DNA of 56,163 nt from an uncultured Oscillospiraceae bacterium (GCA_900544375.1 UQUZ01000014.1:1-56163), one strand, 5' to 3'. Positions 39,561 to 49,215 are shown, counted from the stretch's first letter. Made by a program: numbers and translations. The notes: a model not told the origin generated them from the letters alone.

Positions 39561-40100
39561 TTAAGGCTGATATTTCGCACGCAGCTCGGAGAGCGTGCGA
39601 TACAGGCGGTTTTTCACGTTGGATTCGGTCATCTGCAATTCCGCCGCGATCTGCGGGATTGTTTGCTCCATATTATAGAAAAGATAAAATATTTTTTGGG
39701 TAACGGCAGGTTTGCCGCGCAGATGGAGGCGTATTTCAGCAAGAAGCGCGTCGGTGACCAAGCGGTCGTCAATGGAGGGTTCCTGCGTTTGCAGGGCCGC
39801 CTCGAACGGCTCGCCCTCCCGGTTTTCCCGTTCTATGGGAAGCCCGTTTTTCAACTTTTGCAGCAGGGTATAGTGCCGGTAGACCTTTTGTTTTGCAATT
39901 TGCATGGCAAAGGCCTCCGAGTTTTGGACATATTCGCCTCCCCTTTTTTTCAGAATGAAAAAAAGCTCTGTGTAGGTTTCCTGAAAGATATCCTGAATAT
40001 CAGAAGGGTTTCCGCATTTTGAGGTGATATAGATGAGAACCTTTTGACTCGTTTCATCGTACATTTGATTGAAAAGGGGTTCGATTGCCTGGCCGGCCAT
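39561..40100 (-). CDS. ECF-type RNA polymerase sigma factor
   Basis: A 179-residue sigma-70 family protein. The region 2 pattern is FNQMYDETSQKVLIYITSKCGNPSDIQDIFQETYTELF, and region 4 is QTIPQIAAELQMTESNVKNRLYRTLSELRAKY. The ATG at 40100 has GGGAGG 8 nt upstream; an open frame continues to 40214. The gene is paired with the membrane protein downstream. A TGAAAC element with an inverted repeat (GTTTCA / TGAAAC near 40195-40212) lies upstream and could belong to an autoregulated promoter, but a clear -10 was not found. Confidence 0.88.
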   Translation of the reverse strand: MAGQAIEPLFNQMYDETSQKVLIYITSKCGNPSDIQDIFQETYTELFFILKKRGGEYVQNSEAFAMQIAKQKVYRHYTLLQKLKNGLPIERENREGEPFEAALQTQEPSIDDRLVTDALLAEIRLHLRGKPAVTQKIFYLFYNMEQTIPQIAAELQMTESNVKNRLYRTLSELRAKYQP

Positions 40101-40236
40101 TCCAATGCCTCCCTTTCCTTTGATGGCGGCGTGCTGAAACCTGTATGGCGGTTTGACGCCGTTCACTGTAGAAGCGTCTGAATCAGTCGAAAAAGTTTCA
40201 GAAGAATGAAACATTTTTTAAGAAAAGAGCTTTAGC

Positions 40237-40266
40237 TTGCATCGGCCTAGCCCGATGCATTATAAT
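40237..40266 (+). promoter_or_regulatory. Promoter of the GH20 gene with a spacer dyad
   Basis: TTGCAT (40237-40242), 18 nt and TATAAT (40261-40266). A perfect 8-bp dyad, TGCATCGG (40238-40245) / CCGATGCA (40252-40259), fills the space between the boxes, in the position of a repressor operator. Confidence 0.7.
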
Positions 40267-40321
40267 GGATAAGGTCATATCCTGTTTTATTTCATTTCTC
40301 ATTATGGGAAGGACGACGAAC

Positions 40322-41773
40322 ATGTATCGCTGCAATATTGTGCCACGCCCCAACCAGATTCAGCCCAGGGAGGGCTTTTTTACGATCCCGCGTGAAGGGC
40401 GGATCGAGGATTTTGTCACGCGTATGATCGATACGCGGTTATCCGGCGCGGAGAGCTACCGGTTGCATGTCCGCCCGGAGGGGATTACAATCAGCGCCGG
40501 CACGCCGCGCGGGCTGTTTTACGCGATGCAGTCGGTCAGGCAACTCATAGCCACTAGCGTAGGGCGGATTCCATGCATGTGCATCTGTGACGAGCCGGCC
40601 TACCCTTATCGTGCCTTTATGATTGACTGCGCCCGCCATTTTTTCACCGTCGCGGATCTGAAAAAAATGATTGATGCCGCCGCGCTGTTTAAGATGAATG
40701 TGTTCCACTGGCATCTCACAGATGATCAGGGCTGGCGCGCTGAGGTGAAAAAACACCCGGAGCTGACCGAAATAGGCTCGATGCGGCGTTCCTCCGATTT
40801 TGGCGGAATCCATGTGGCCGGCCCTTATGGTGGGGCCTATACACAGGAGCAGATGAAGGAAATTGTTGCCTATTGCGCCGAGAGATATATTGAGGTGGTG
40901 CCGGAGTTTGACATGCCGGGCCATACCTCGGCCTTGCTGGCGGCGCATCCGGCTCTCTCCTGCACGGGCGGGCCGTTTCAGGTGCAAACAAAGCAAGGGA
41001 TTTTTAAAGATATTCTATGTGCAGGCAAGGAGGAGACGTTTCGTCTCATTTTTGACGTCCTGGAGGAAATGCTTGCTGTATTCCCCTCCCGCTATATCCA
41101 TATCGGTGGCGATGAAGCGCCGAAGGCGCGGTGGAAGGCCTGCCCGGATTGTCAGGCCCGAATGCGGGAAGAGGGGCTTTCAAGCCTTCAAGCGTTGCAG
41201 GGCTATTTTATGAACCGCATCATATCCTGGTTGGGCGACCGGGGGAGGGCGGCTGTTGTCTGGAACGAATCCCTGCGTGGCGGCAACCTTGCCCCCTCTG
41301 CCGTGGTGCAGATGTGGATGGATAAAAACGGGGAATGCGCGCGCTGGGCAAATGGTGGCGGCAAACTCATCGTATCCGATTTTTATCATTACTATTGTGA
41401 CTACCCCTATGCGATGACCCCGTTGCGGAAAACGTACCATTACCGCCCGGCGCTCAAGGAAGTCAGGCCAATTTATCAAAAAAACATTCTGGGTGTGGAA
41501 GCACCGGTTTGGGCAGAATATATCGAAACCTTTGCGCACATGAGCGAAATGTGTTATCCTCGTTTTGCCGCCGTCGCAGAGGCGGGCTGGACGCGGGAAG
41601 AACGGCGCAATGCGGAGAGCTTTGAGCGGCGGTTTCAAATGGTGACGCCAATGCTTGCAGCATTGGGCGTCCATCCTGCTGCGCCGCAATTATGGAATCC
41701 GCGCCCGTATATGAGGTTGAAAGGAACAGCGCAATTTTTTCTGCCAAAGCTACCTTCTAATTTCCGTGATTAA
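40322..41773 (+). CDS. GH20 beta-N-acetylhexosaminidase
   Basis: A 483-residue enzyme releasing terminal GlcNAc/GalNAc from glycans. An N-terminal GH20b-like domain (about 1-95) precedes the catalytic barrel. Motifs are YRAFMIDCARHFF, FHWHLTDDQGWR, VPEFDMPGHTSALL and the catalytic Asp-Glu pair in IHIGGDEAPK. No signal peptide is seen, so it probably acts on imported oligosaccharides. The start is the ATG at 40322 with GGAAGG upstream. The promoter contains a perfect spacer dyad. It pairs functionally with nagA at 8284. Confidence 0.93.
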   Translation: MYRCNIVPRPNQIQPREGFFTIPREGRIEDFVTRMIDTRLSGAESYRLHVRPEGITISAGTPRGLFYAMQSVRQLIATSVGRIPCMCICDEPAYPYRAFMIDCARHFFTVADLKKMIDAAALFKMNVFHWHLTDDQGWRAEVKKHPELTEIGSMRRSSDFGGIHVAGPYGGAYTQEQMKEIVAYCAERYIEVVPEFDMPGHTSALLAAHPALSCTGGPFQVQTKQGIFKDILCAGKEETFRLIFDVLEEMLAVFPSRYIHIGGDEAPKARWKACPDCQARMREEGLSSLQALQGYFMNRIISWLGDRGRAAVVWNESLRGGNLAPSAVVQMWMDKNGECARWANGGGKLIVSDFYHYYCDYPYAMTPLRKTYHYRPALKEVRPIYQKNILGVEAPVWAEYIETFAHMSEMCYPRFAAVAEAGWTREERRNAESFERRFQMVTPMLAALGVHPAAPQLWNPRPYMRLKGTAQFFLPKLPSNFRD

Positions 41774-41809
41774 GCATGTAGGGCATAAAAACAAAGGTTG
41801 AATTGTTCC

Positions 41810-41846
41810 AGGCGGGCCTTTTTCGAGTGCCCGCCTATTGTTTTTT
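41810..41846 (+). terminator. Intrinsic terminator of the GH20 gene
   Basis: The stem AGGCGGGC / GCCCGCCT followed by ATTGTTTTTT. Confidence 0.8.
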
Positions 41847-42049
41847 GAAACGTCAGGCGCTCTCCGCTCGATGAGAGAGAAAAAATTGGATAAGTGGGGA
41901 ATAGAAAACGGGAAATTCTTTTCATTATAAATAGAAAAGGTGCGTTGCTTTCCTATGGTTTTTAGGGATTATCCTATTTTGCACATATTTTTATCGAATA
42001 AAATGGTTTTATTCTACATAAACAGGCTTTTTTCAAGGCCTGAAAATAT

Positions 42050-42078
42050 TGCGTACGCTGGGCGAATCGGCTAGAATA
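42050..42078 (+). promoter_or_regulatory. SigA promoter of galT
   Basis: TTGCGT (42050-42055), a 17-nt spacer and TAGAAT (42073-42078). The preceding bases (41850-42049) are AT-rich, with short inverted repeats and no gene. Confidence 0.75.
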
Positions 42079-42130
42079 AGAATTAGGAACCTTGTGTTTT
42101 TTCACAACGTGCAGAAAAGGAGCGACTTGT

Positions 42131-43108
42131 ATGGCTGAATTGAGATGGCATCCCTTGACCAAGGATTGGGTGATGATTGCGAGCAACCGGCAGAACCGGC
42201 CCAATATGCCGAAGGATTATTGCCCGTTTTGCCCGAGCTTTGGCAATGTGCCCGATTATGAAGTGCTGAAATATGATAACGATTTTCCCGCGCTTTCCCA
42301 GAATCCGCCGGAGCCGGATGATGTGGCGGATGACTTTTTTAAAGTGCGCCCTTCCTATGGCAAATGCGAAGTGATTTTATATTCTCCCGGCCATACGGTC
42401 ACGCTCCCTGAATTGTCGGACGAGCATATGCAAAAGCTGGTTGCCCTTTGGTGCGAGCGGTATGAAGCGATGCGTGCGGATGAAAAGATTAAATATGTAT
42501 TTCCATTTGAAAACCGCGGTGCGCTCGTGGGTGTTTCCATGCCGCATCCACACGGCCAGATTTATGGCTATTCCTATGTTCCCAAAAAGCTGGAGCTGGA
42601 GGCACAGTCTGCCCATGAGCATTATGAGCAAACAGGCAAATGCATTTTTTGCGATATGCTGGAGCATGAACTGGCTGCGGAGAAACGGATTATTTTCCGT
42701 AACGAGTATTTCACAGTATTCCTGCCCTTTTTCTGCGAATACCCGTATGGCGTATATATCTTCCCAAACCGTCACGTTCCTTATATGACGGATCTCAATG
42801 AAGAGGAGCGTTTCGCCCTCGGCGTTACCATCCGCGATACTGTGGCGATGTTTGACAATCTTTTTGATTATCAGTTCCCTTACATGATGTGCATGCATAA
42901 CGCTCCCGTAAACACAGGGGACTATAGCAAGGATTATCACTTCCATATTGAATTTTTCCCGCCGATGCGCTCTGCGGATAAGCAAAAATTCAACGCATCC
43001 AGTGAAACAGGTGCATGGGCGCATTGCAACCCGCGCGCGCCGGAGGAATCCTCGGAGGAGATGCGCCAGGCATATCAAAAAATGCTGCGCAAACGGGCCG
43101 AAAAATAA
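42131..43108 (+). CDS. galT: Galactose-1-phosphate uridylyltransferase
   Basis: A 325-residue class I GalT (HIT superfamily) of the Leloir pathway. It starts with AELRWHPLTKDWVMIASNRQNRP. The zinc site CPFCPS and catalytic SMPHPHGQIYGYSYVP are present, and CIFCDMLEHE and the C-terminal KDYHFHIEFFPP follow. Shorter than the E. coli enzyme but normal for the branch. AAAAGGAG precedes the ATG at 42131; the frame opens at 42092. It stands alone, without galK or galE, between its own promoter and terminator. Confidence 0.95.
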   Translation: MAELRWHPLTKDWVMIASNRQNRPNMPKDYCPFCPSFGNVPDYEVLKYDNDFPALSQNPPEPDDVADDFFKVRPSYGKCEVILYSPGHTVTLPELSDEHMQKLVALWCERYEAMRADEKIKYVFPFENRGALVGVSMPHPHGQIYGYSYVPKKLELEAQSAHEHYEQTGKCIFCDMLEHELAAEKRIIFRNEYFTVFLPFFCEYPYGVYIFPNRHVPYMTDLNEEERFALGVTIRDTVAMFDNLFDYQFPYMMCMHNAPVNTGDYSKDYHFHIEFFPPMRSADKQKFNASSETGAWAHCNPRAPEESSEEMRQAYQKMLRKRAEK

Positions 43109-43182
43109 TTTTCAGGTTTCTCTACGGGGCAGAGTCTGTATCACAAAGTGAAAATTTTTAAAAATTTAACATGGATTGATTT

Positions 43183-43218
43183 GGAACCGCTGCGTTTTCT
43201 GCCAGCGGTTCCTTTTTT
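43183..43218 (+). terminator. Intrinsic terminator of galT
   Basis: A perfect 10-bp stem GGAACCGCTG / CAGCGGTTCC followed by TTTTTT. Confidence 0.9.
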
Positions 43219-43477
43219 ATGTGTTTATTTTATGTAATGCAATACTACTTTACACGTAATTTTTTAGATAAATCAGGCTTTTTTATGCGAATACAGCTCT
43301 ATAGCAATCACGAATTAAAATTTAGAGATGTTATGCAAATTATATATCATAACTTTATATTACTAATTTCAAGGATAATTATTCCGTTTCATACACATAA
43401 TTCCTCGACATAAACCCATTATATGTGGTTTTGTATATAAAAAACATTAAATTCTAATATTTTTGGGAAATTAAATG
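43219..43477. other. Very AT-rich intergenic region
   Basis: About 260 bases, far more AT-rich than the flanks, with no supported gene. It ends in a strong promoter at 43478. Confidence 0.5.
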
Positions 43478-43676
43478 TTGACATAGCTCAAATAAAGGTT
43501 TATATTGGAAATCGACAAGGGGAAAGTTGTCATTTGAAATCGAACCTTTTGTGGGAGATACCATGTTAATAATGTGGTCTTATTTCACATACTACCGTGG
43601 TGAGAGAAAAATGGAACGAATGGACGCGTGCTCCGGCCCCTATGAGCGCATGTGTTGGCCACATGTCTTTTTTCTC
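43478..43676 (+). ncRNA. Candidate short transcript: strong promoter to terminator
   Basis: TTGACA (43478-43483), a 17-nt spacer and TATATT (43501-43506) form a strong promoter. About 165 nt downstream a hairpin CATGTG / CACATG (43650-43666) is followed by TTTTTT. The interval has local inverted repeats (GACAA / TTGTC at 43514-43531) and no convincing gene. It could be a small RNA or an attenuated leader. Confidence 0.4.
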
Positions 43677-44354
43677 GGTTATTTTTCTTTAGAATGGCTG
43701 AGCCGGGCGCGTGAATATGGAAGAGGGAGGTGAGTCCAATGGCTTATGGTGAGCGCTGATGCCGCTTGATTCATGAGCTTCTGATTCTGAATGGACTAAG
43801 ATGGCAAATACGCGCTATCAATTTGGACATGCCCGCATGCTTTGCGGGAGGCGCGTTTATACGCGCGCGAATCACCCATTGGCGATTGGTTCGCTCAAAT
43901 GAAGGCAAAAAGCAGAAACAAATGGGCCGTAGCAGGAGGCGGAAGCCGCTTTTTCGGAAGTGGATTTCGTTTATTTCTGCGTGTGGTTTCGTGTGAATCG
44001 GCAGTTGTGCGAAAAAAACTGCCATTTCCGGATGCTTTCAAAGTGGCCGTTGCAGCCGCGGAAACCGGATTGCCCTTCTACCGTGGGCGTTCGGGTTGCC
44101 TTCATCCGAAAACATTCTGCTTCGTCCAGATCCCGCCAAATTTTCAACGCTTTGCCCGCCAAGATAGGCTGGGATTGAGCGAGCCGTATCTGGAAATTTG
44201 CTCTTTGATCGAAGAGAAAAGGCTAAAAATGCTGCTTGAAGCCGGAATATTGGCCTGGAGTGATGATTTGGAAACGGCATATGGCGTTGTGAACTGGCTT
44301 TTCACAAAAGTTGAAACGAAAAAACGATGTCAGAATGAATTCGTTTTGACTGCG
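43677..44354. other. Intergenic region, no supported gene
   Basis: An open frame of 186 codons (43842-44402) exists but lacks a ribosome-binding site, has no family pattern and ends inside the repeat array. A good Shine-Dalgarno (GGGAGGTGAG, 43725-43734) precedes only a six-codon frame at 43739. A decayed gene is possible. Confidence 0.4.
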
Positions 44355-44742
44355 AAAAGACTGAATTTTGGCCCCATAATGCAGGAGAAAAGTGCGACTT
44401 AAAAAAACTTCAATTACAGGCTGAAATGCAGTCAAAATAAAGTCGTAATGACTGCATAATGACTGAGTTTTAGCCTCGCAGCAGACGAAAAACAGCCCAT
44501 AAGTTCTGGAATGGATGCAGTCATAATGGGGCTGTTATGACTGCCTTTTGGCCCCGTTTGCAACAAGTTGAACAGCATTCAATGAAGTCACTTTGACTTC
44601 ATAATAACTGCTTTTTGGCCCCATTTGCAAAAAGGTTGAATGGCATTCAATGAAGTCAGAATGAAGCCATTTTGCCTGCAAAAAGACTGAATTTTGGCCC
44701 CATAGTGCAGTCAAAAAATGCAACTGAAAAAAGTCCAGAAAA
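44354..44742. repeat. Degenerate repeat array with hairpins
   Basis: Four units share TTTTGGCCCC (44366, 44547, 44613, 44693). The outer two share a longer block, GACTGAATTTTGGCCCCATA; the inner two share GTTTGCAA-like and CATTCAATGAAGTCA blocks. Hairpins are built in: ATGAAGTCA-CTT-TGACTTCAT (44583-44603), GCAGTCATAA / TTATGACTGC (44517-44544) and TGCAGTCA / TGACTGCA (44428-44457). Probably non-coding repeats in front of the surface-protein gene. Confidence 0.65.
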
Positions 44743-45174
44743 ATTTGTAAAAAGCAGGGGATTATCAGGAAAAGAAAGGGAATAGTGGGATAGATCAGGC
44801 TTTGATCGACTGAATTCAGTTGGTTTGATTTGCCCACACGGGTGCGTGCCCCGGCCTTGCGATGCCTGGCGACACCCTGCGCCTCCAGGCGATGAATTTG
44901 AAAAACGCCTGGTTCAACCGTGTGAAACATAAAAAAGAAGAAGGGGAGAGTGTGCCATTGCCGGCTCGTCAACGTGCAATCGTTGCGCCCGCGTGTGGCG
45001 AAGAGCAGTGAAAGCTGCATCCCCAACGGAGGTTCCTGCGGAAAGCAGGCCCTGCGAGGGCCCGATCCAAGGGAATGGGAGCGGTAGAGGCGTGTCTGCG
45101 GTGAAAAACGCCGCGTTGCATCTGCCGTGCCAACAGCACGCGCGTGCATTTCAAATGTAGAAAGGAGAATTCTA
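44743..45174. other. Region upstream of the dockerin protein gene
   Basis: About 430 bases of GC-rich sequence with many short palindromes. No gene, clear promoter or known riboswitch was recognised; c-di-GMP and cobalamin motifs were looked for and not seen. It may hold a structured leader for the gene at 45175. Confidence 0.4.
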
Positions 45175-48100
45175 GTGAAAAAGCATAGAACGGCTCGTCT
45201 CCTTAGTGTCATTCTCGCTGTGGTGATGATCTTTGGATCCATCTCTGTTGGCGTTACGGCGGCATATGCGCCGTATCTGGATGACGCCCTAACAGACAAT
45301 TACAACACGATCGATCAGGTCACCCTGACCGAAGCGCAGCAGGCTTCTCTGCTGCTCGACAAAGTGGATCGCGCCTTGGCGGATGCAAACATCGTCATTG
45401 ATGTTTCCGTCGTCGGCACGCTGAATCTCACATCCATCGATAACGCGCTGAGCTCGATTTACAGCGTGACTGGCAACATCCTTTTTAGCTCCGCCACAGT
45501 CGGCGATCTTGCGGTTTTAAAAACGCATCGCGCTGACATTGCCTCTGTGCGCCGCTCAACAGCAGGTGCAACCGATGTGGATGTGCTCAACTCCATCGTG
45601 ACCTATCTCGGCCACTGTGCGGGCACGCTCTCCAAGCTGGTGGATGGCTCCTTTAACTGGGCCATCGTGAAGAGCTACCTGCCCTCCAACATCCGCATTA
45701 TCATCGACGACATTCCGAATTTCATCAAGGAAACGCTTTGGAATCTCGTCCACCCGACCACGAGCGATCCGATGCCCGCGGGCGAAACCCTCGACCAAAT
45801 CGTCCAGTATATTCTGGATAACCAGGTTGGCGGCAAAAACGCAGCGGCAGTCGGCTTCGATGGCATCCTGCCCGGCTTCGATCTTGATCTAGCCACGGCC
45901 AACGGCTACCGTGCCATTGAAGAGGTTGCTTTCCGCGCGTTGAATCAGTTCCTGGTTCCGCTGATGAATAGCGGCCTGAAAGGCGTCATTCAAAATGCCA
46001 TCACCGCCAATTCTCAGAAGGGCGGCAATCTGGCAGCCCTCGTCAATCCGGATTATATCGTAACGGCTTATCCGGATAAATCTGCTGAGAATCCGGGCGG
46101 GTTCGACACCGCGAAGGGCTTCACAGAGCAGCTCAATGCGATCCTGGGCCACTATGTCAACGAAATGCTTCAGCCCGGCCAGACGCTTTTCACCTGGCGG
46201 ATGACGGCAAACGCTGGCGAAACGCAGGCTCAGCTTGTGGAAGATAATATCAGCAGCCTGATCAAAGCGATCATTCCGCTCGGCGGCGATACGATCGACA
46301 CCACCAACATGCAAACCATGGATCTCGCCACTTACATTGCGCGTTCCGCCGTGCAGGAATTCGTCAAGCATGTGACGATTCCGGCGGACGCCTCTCTGCG
46401 CGAGATCGCGGTGATCGGCATGAAGGAATTCATCGCCACAATCGTCCCCGAAAAGTATGACAGCATCGTGGTTGCGGATACCAACGAGGCAATCCTCGAT
46501 TGCGCAAAGGTGATCGGCACCTATTATTTCAACAATCTCTTTGATTTCGACTATCATCCCACAGCTGCGAATGATACGTTCGATAACTTCCTTGCGGCTC
46601 TTCTGAGCTGGGGCATGCAGTATGCGGATGGCATTCTTGCCATCTCCAAGGATGGCATCACGGCGGCCAATGTCTGGGAGAAAATCGACACCGCTGTTTT
46701 CGCCATTGCTGACAGGCGCTGGTTCAATTATGAAGAGATGTTCCGCGATGCCGATGGCGCGGGCGTTGAGGCGGATCTGACGGCGAAAACGCTCGTCAAT
46801 TACGTCATGGATACGCTGCTTGATGTTAATTTCGGCAAGCTGTTCACCTTCTTTGATCATAGCGAAAACAGCTCCCTGAATAACACAACGGCGAAATCCG
46901 TTATCGTCGGCCTTGTCACTCGCATCGTCAACGGCCTTGCGCCTGGAACGATCCCGAGCACCATCGTGAACTTTGAGGATGCACTGAACACAGCAACGCT
47001 CAAGGCGGCTTTCCAAAACCTGCTTGAGCAGCTCTCCTCGAAGAAAGAAACCTTGATGCCCACCGTGCTCAATCTGCTGGTTTCCATCACAGGCTTTGGC
47101 AATGAGCAGTCCCTCGGTAAAGCTGGGCTGAGCCTTGCCTCCCGCGTTTACTGTGATGGCGGCAACGTTCCCTCTGGGCAGACCATGCGCATCTCCAACC
47201 TCTCCAACGGCCTCAACCGCGGTTGGCGCGATGCCGCCGGTGTGCTCCATCAGGACGCCATGTATAAGCTGAAGCTCGTCTCCCTGACGAACACGGCCGG
47301 CCTGACCACAGGCGCTGTGGCCGACACCGTCATCGATGCGAATGACTCCATCGATGTTGCGATCTCCGGCTCCGTGGCGAATAACACGGAAGTCCGTTTT
47401 GACCTTGCCTATCACATCCTCGATGAAACAGGCGCGGTTCTCACGGATACGCCGCAGGTGGTTTCCACCTATTCCTACTTCTATAAAACGGCTGGCAACT
47501 ATGAAGCCACCAATACGGCGGGCGAGCAGGATGCCAACCATGCAAACTGTGTCCTCATCGAAGGCTATCCGACCTATCTTTACACAACGGATGTCAATCA
47601 GGTCGGCATGTTCAACGTGATGGCGCGCCACTATTATCACCTGACCCAGGGCCAGAATGGCTCGCAGCGCATTCTCAATGCGGTTGTCAACGGCACTCTG
47701 CCGGCAGGCGTGAGCGCGAATGCGCCGGAGGCGGGCAGCGCATATGATTATATCCTCCTGCTGGACGGCGTTGGCATGGGCCAGAGCTCTTATGGCCGAG
47801 TATCCCCCTACGCGGTCAGCCGCGATGTGAACGACCCGCAGCCCTATGGCATCTATGACGTCACCTTCCAGTTCGATATCCGCAACGAAGGCGGCAGTGT
47901 GAAAGGCACGGGCGCGATCGATCACAAGATCGTCATCTATAACGATTTCGGCCTGCCCGGGCTGCTGAGCACCGTGATGGGCGCAAGCCGCCAGCGCGCC
48001 GATTATCAGGCGAACGCGGATGCGGAGTGGAATGCATACCTTGCAGCGCTTGAAGCGGGCTATGCGCTCACACAGGGCAACCCCGATCACAGCAAGATGT

Positions 48101-49122
48101 TTGCAGACCCCGCCAATCCGGATGGCTCCGACAACGCCTATAAGGCGGCTGTGGACGCCATTAACGCGGCGGTAACGGCTCTGGATGCAAAGGTGAAGCC
48201 CACCAATGCCGCGGCCGTTGCAGACCTCAAGGCCACCTTGCAGGCGCAGGAAGGCACAGAGTATTTTGACTTTGTCAATTATGAACTCTTCACCTTCCGC
48301 CGCTGGCAGTCTTGGTTCAACAGCGCTTGGAGCATCGTCAATTCGCAGAACGTTGCGGAGGGTGAGACGGCGCCCGCAGTGCGCGATCTTGATATCAAGT
48401 ATGCCAAGCATATGGTGGAGCTGCTCTACCCCCGCATGATCACCAAGGCGGCCGATAAGACCGCGCTCAATGCGGCGCTCACCACCTATGGCAATGAAGC
48501 GCAGGCCGGCAAGGCGCCGGATACCTGGGCGGATTATGCTGCTGCAAAGGCCTTTGCCCTTGAGGTGCAGGCGGATAGCGCAGCCATTCAGGCCAAGGTC
48601 AACACGGCGCGCGTAGAGCTCATGAAGGCCTATCGGAACCTGAAGACGGAATGGATTATCCCAGAGGAAGGCTCCGGCCTGGTTGTGGATTCCCGTCAGA
48701 TGTTTATTTACGGTCTTGTCGAAGGCTCGACAGATCTTGTAGGCGAGGGAATGGCGACCACGCTTGTAGGCGCAGCGCTGGATTATGATATTCAGGGCGA
48801 CGCTCTTGGCACTGGCTCCTACATTAAGGTGATGGTGCTCAAGGATACAGACCTAGAGCAGGTTGCGCTTTATACGGCGGTTCTGTTTGGCGATTTGAAT
48901 GGCGACGGTGCGATTGACGCTGCCGACCAGACCATTCTGAATGGGCTGGTGGATGGCACAGGCGACTGGACCGGTTTCTTCGCCGGCGGCCCGTTCTTTA
49001 CTGCGGCGGACCTCAACAGCGACGGTCAGATTGATGCAACGGATAAGGCGATCATGGATGCCCACATCGCTGGAACGTATATGATCGATCAGACTGGCAA
49101 TAATGCTCTTCCGACTGCATAA
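45175..49122 (+). CDS. Large secreted protein with C-terminal dockerin
   Basis: A 1315-residue exported protein. It has an N-terminal signal peptide (KKHRTARLLSVILAVVMIFGSISVGVTA), then about 600 residues of helical, Asp/Asn/Ala-rich sequence without a recognised domain, a beta-rich middle (about 670-930), and a helical region with FIVAR-like repeats (about 990-1170: NAAVTALDAKV, ADYAAAKAFALEVQADSAAIQ). It ends in a type I dockerin: DLNGDGAIDAADQTIL and DLNSDGQIDATDKAIM are the paired calcium loops, near residues 1241 and 1284. The GTG at 45175 has AAAGGAG 7 nt upstream. It presumably docks to a cohesin scaffold, not in the window. Confidence 0.88.
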   Translation: MKKHRTARLLSVILAVVMIFGSISVGVTAAYAPYLDDALTDNYNTIDQVTLTEAQQASLLLDKVDRALADANIVIDVSVVGTLNLTSIDNALSSIYSVTGNILFSSATVGDLAVLKTHRADIASVRRSTAGATDVDVLNSIVTYLGHCAGTLSKLVDGSFNWAIVKSYLPSNIRIIIDDIPNFIKETLWNLVHPTTSDPMPAGETLDQIVQYILDNQVGGKNAAAVGFDGILPGFDLDLATANGYRAIEEVAFRALNQFLVPLMNSGLKGVIQNAITANSQKGGNLAALVNPDYIVTAYPDKSAENPGGFDTAKGFTEQLNAILGHYVNEMLQPGQTLFTWRMTANAGETQAQLVEDNISSLIKAIIPLGGDTIDTTNMQTMDLATYIARSAVQEFVKHVTIPADASLREIAVIGMKEFIATIVPEKYDSIVVADTNEAILDCAKVIGTYYFNNLFDFDYHPTAANDTFDNFLAALLSWGMQYADGILAISKDGITAANVWEKIDTAVFAIADRRWFNYEEMFRDADGAGVEADLTAKTLVNYVMDTLLDVNFGKLFTFFDHSENSSLNNTTAKSVIVGLVTRIVNGLAPGTIPSTIVNFEDALNTATLKAAFQNLLEQLSSKKETLMPTVLNLLVSITGFGNEQSLGKAGLSLASRVYCDGGNVPSGQTMRISNLSNGLNRGWRDAAGVLHQDAMYKLKLVSLTNTAGLTTGAVADTVIDANDSIDVAISGSVANNTEVRFDLAYHILDETGAVLTDTPQVVSTYSYFYKTAGNYEATNTAGEQDANHANCVLIEGYPTYLYTTDVNQVGMFNVMARHYYHLTQGQNGSQRILNAVVNGTLPAGVSANAPEAGSAYDYILLLDGVGMGQSSYGRVSPYAVSRDVNDPQPYGIYDVTFQFDIRNEGGSVKGTGAIDHKIVIYNDFGLPGLLSTVMGASRQRADYQANADAEWNAYLAALEAGYALTQGNPDHSKMFADPANPDGSDNAYKAAVDAINAAVTALDAKVKPTNAAAVADLKATLQAQEGTEYFDFVNYELFTFRRWQSWFNSAWSIVNSQNVAEGETAPAVRDLDIKYAKHMVELLYPRMITKAADKTALNAALTTYGNEAQAGKAPDTWADYAAAKAFALEVQADSAAIQAKVNTARVELMKAYRNLKTEWIIPEEGSGLVVDSRQMFIYGLVEGSTDLVGEGMATTLVGAALDYDIQGDALGTGSYIKVMVLKDTDLEQVALYTAVLFGDLNGDGAIDAADQTILNGLVDGTGDWTGFFAGGPFFTAADLNSDGQIDATDKAIMDAHIAGTYMIDQTGNNALPTA

Positions 49123-49141
49123 CTCTACCTCTAAATCTAAA

Positions 49142-49215
49142 GCCCTGCCCGCCTGGAATGTTTCTGGGCGGGCAGGGATCATCCGAATATTACCATAGAG
49201 ATAAATGTTCGGATG
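49142..49215 (+). terminator. Two hairpins after the dockerin gene
   Basis: CCCTGCCCGCC / GGCGGGCAGGG (perfect 11 bp) lies about 20 nt after the stop, then CATCCGAA / TTCGGATG (49178-49215). Neither has a good T-run; termination is probable but not certain. Confidence 0.5.

Noticed and set aside
43842..44402. 186-codon plus-strand open frame
   Set aside because: No Shine-Dalgarno, no recognisable domain, and its end lies in the TTTTGGCCCC repeat array. A decayed gene cannot be excluded.
44354..44742. CRISPR array
   Set aside because: Repeats are degenerate, irregularly spaced and not separated by uniform spacers; no cas gene is in the window.
44743..45174. Possible c-di-GMP or other known riboswitch before the dockerin gene
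   Set aside because: The GEMM core motifs and other known aptamer signatures were looked for and not found.
45889..48411. 840-codon open frame on the minus strand opposite the dockerin gene
   Set aside because: It has no ribosome-binding site, no domain pattern and lies wholly antisense to a gene with signal peptide and dockerin. The GC-rich codon use of the real gene leaves the opposite strand open.
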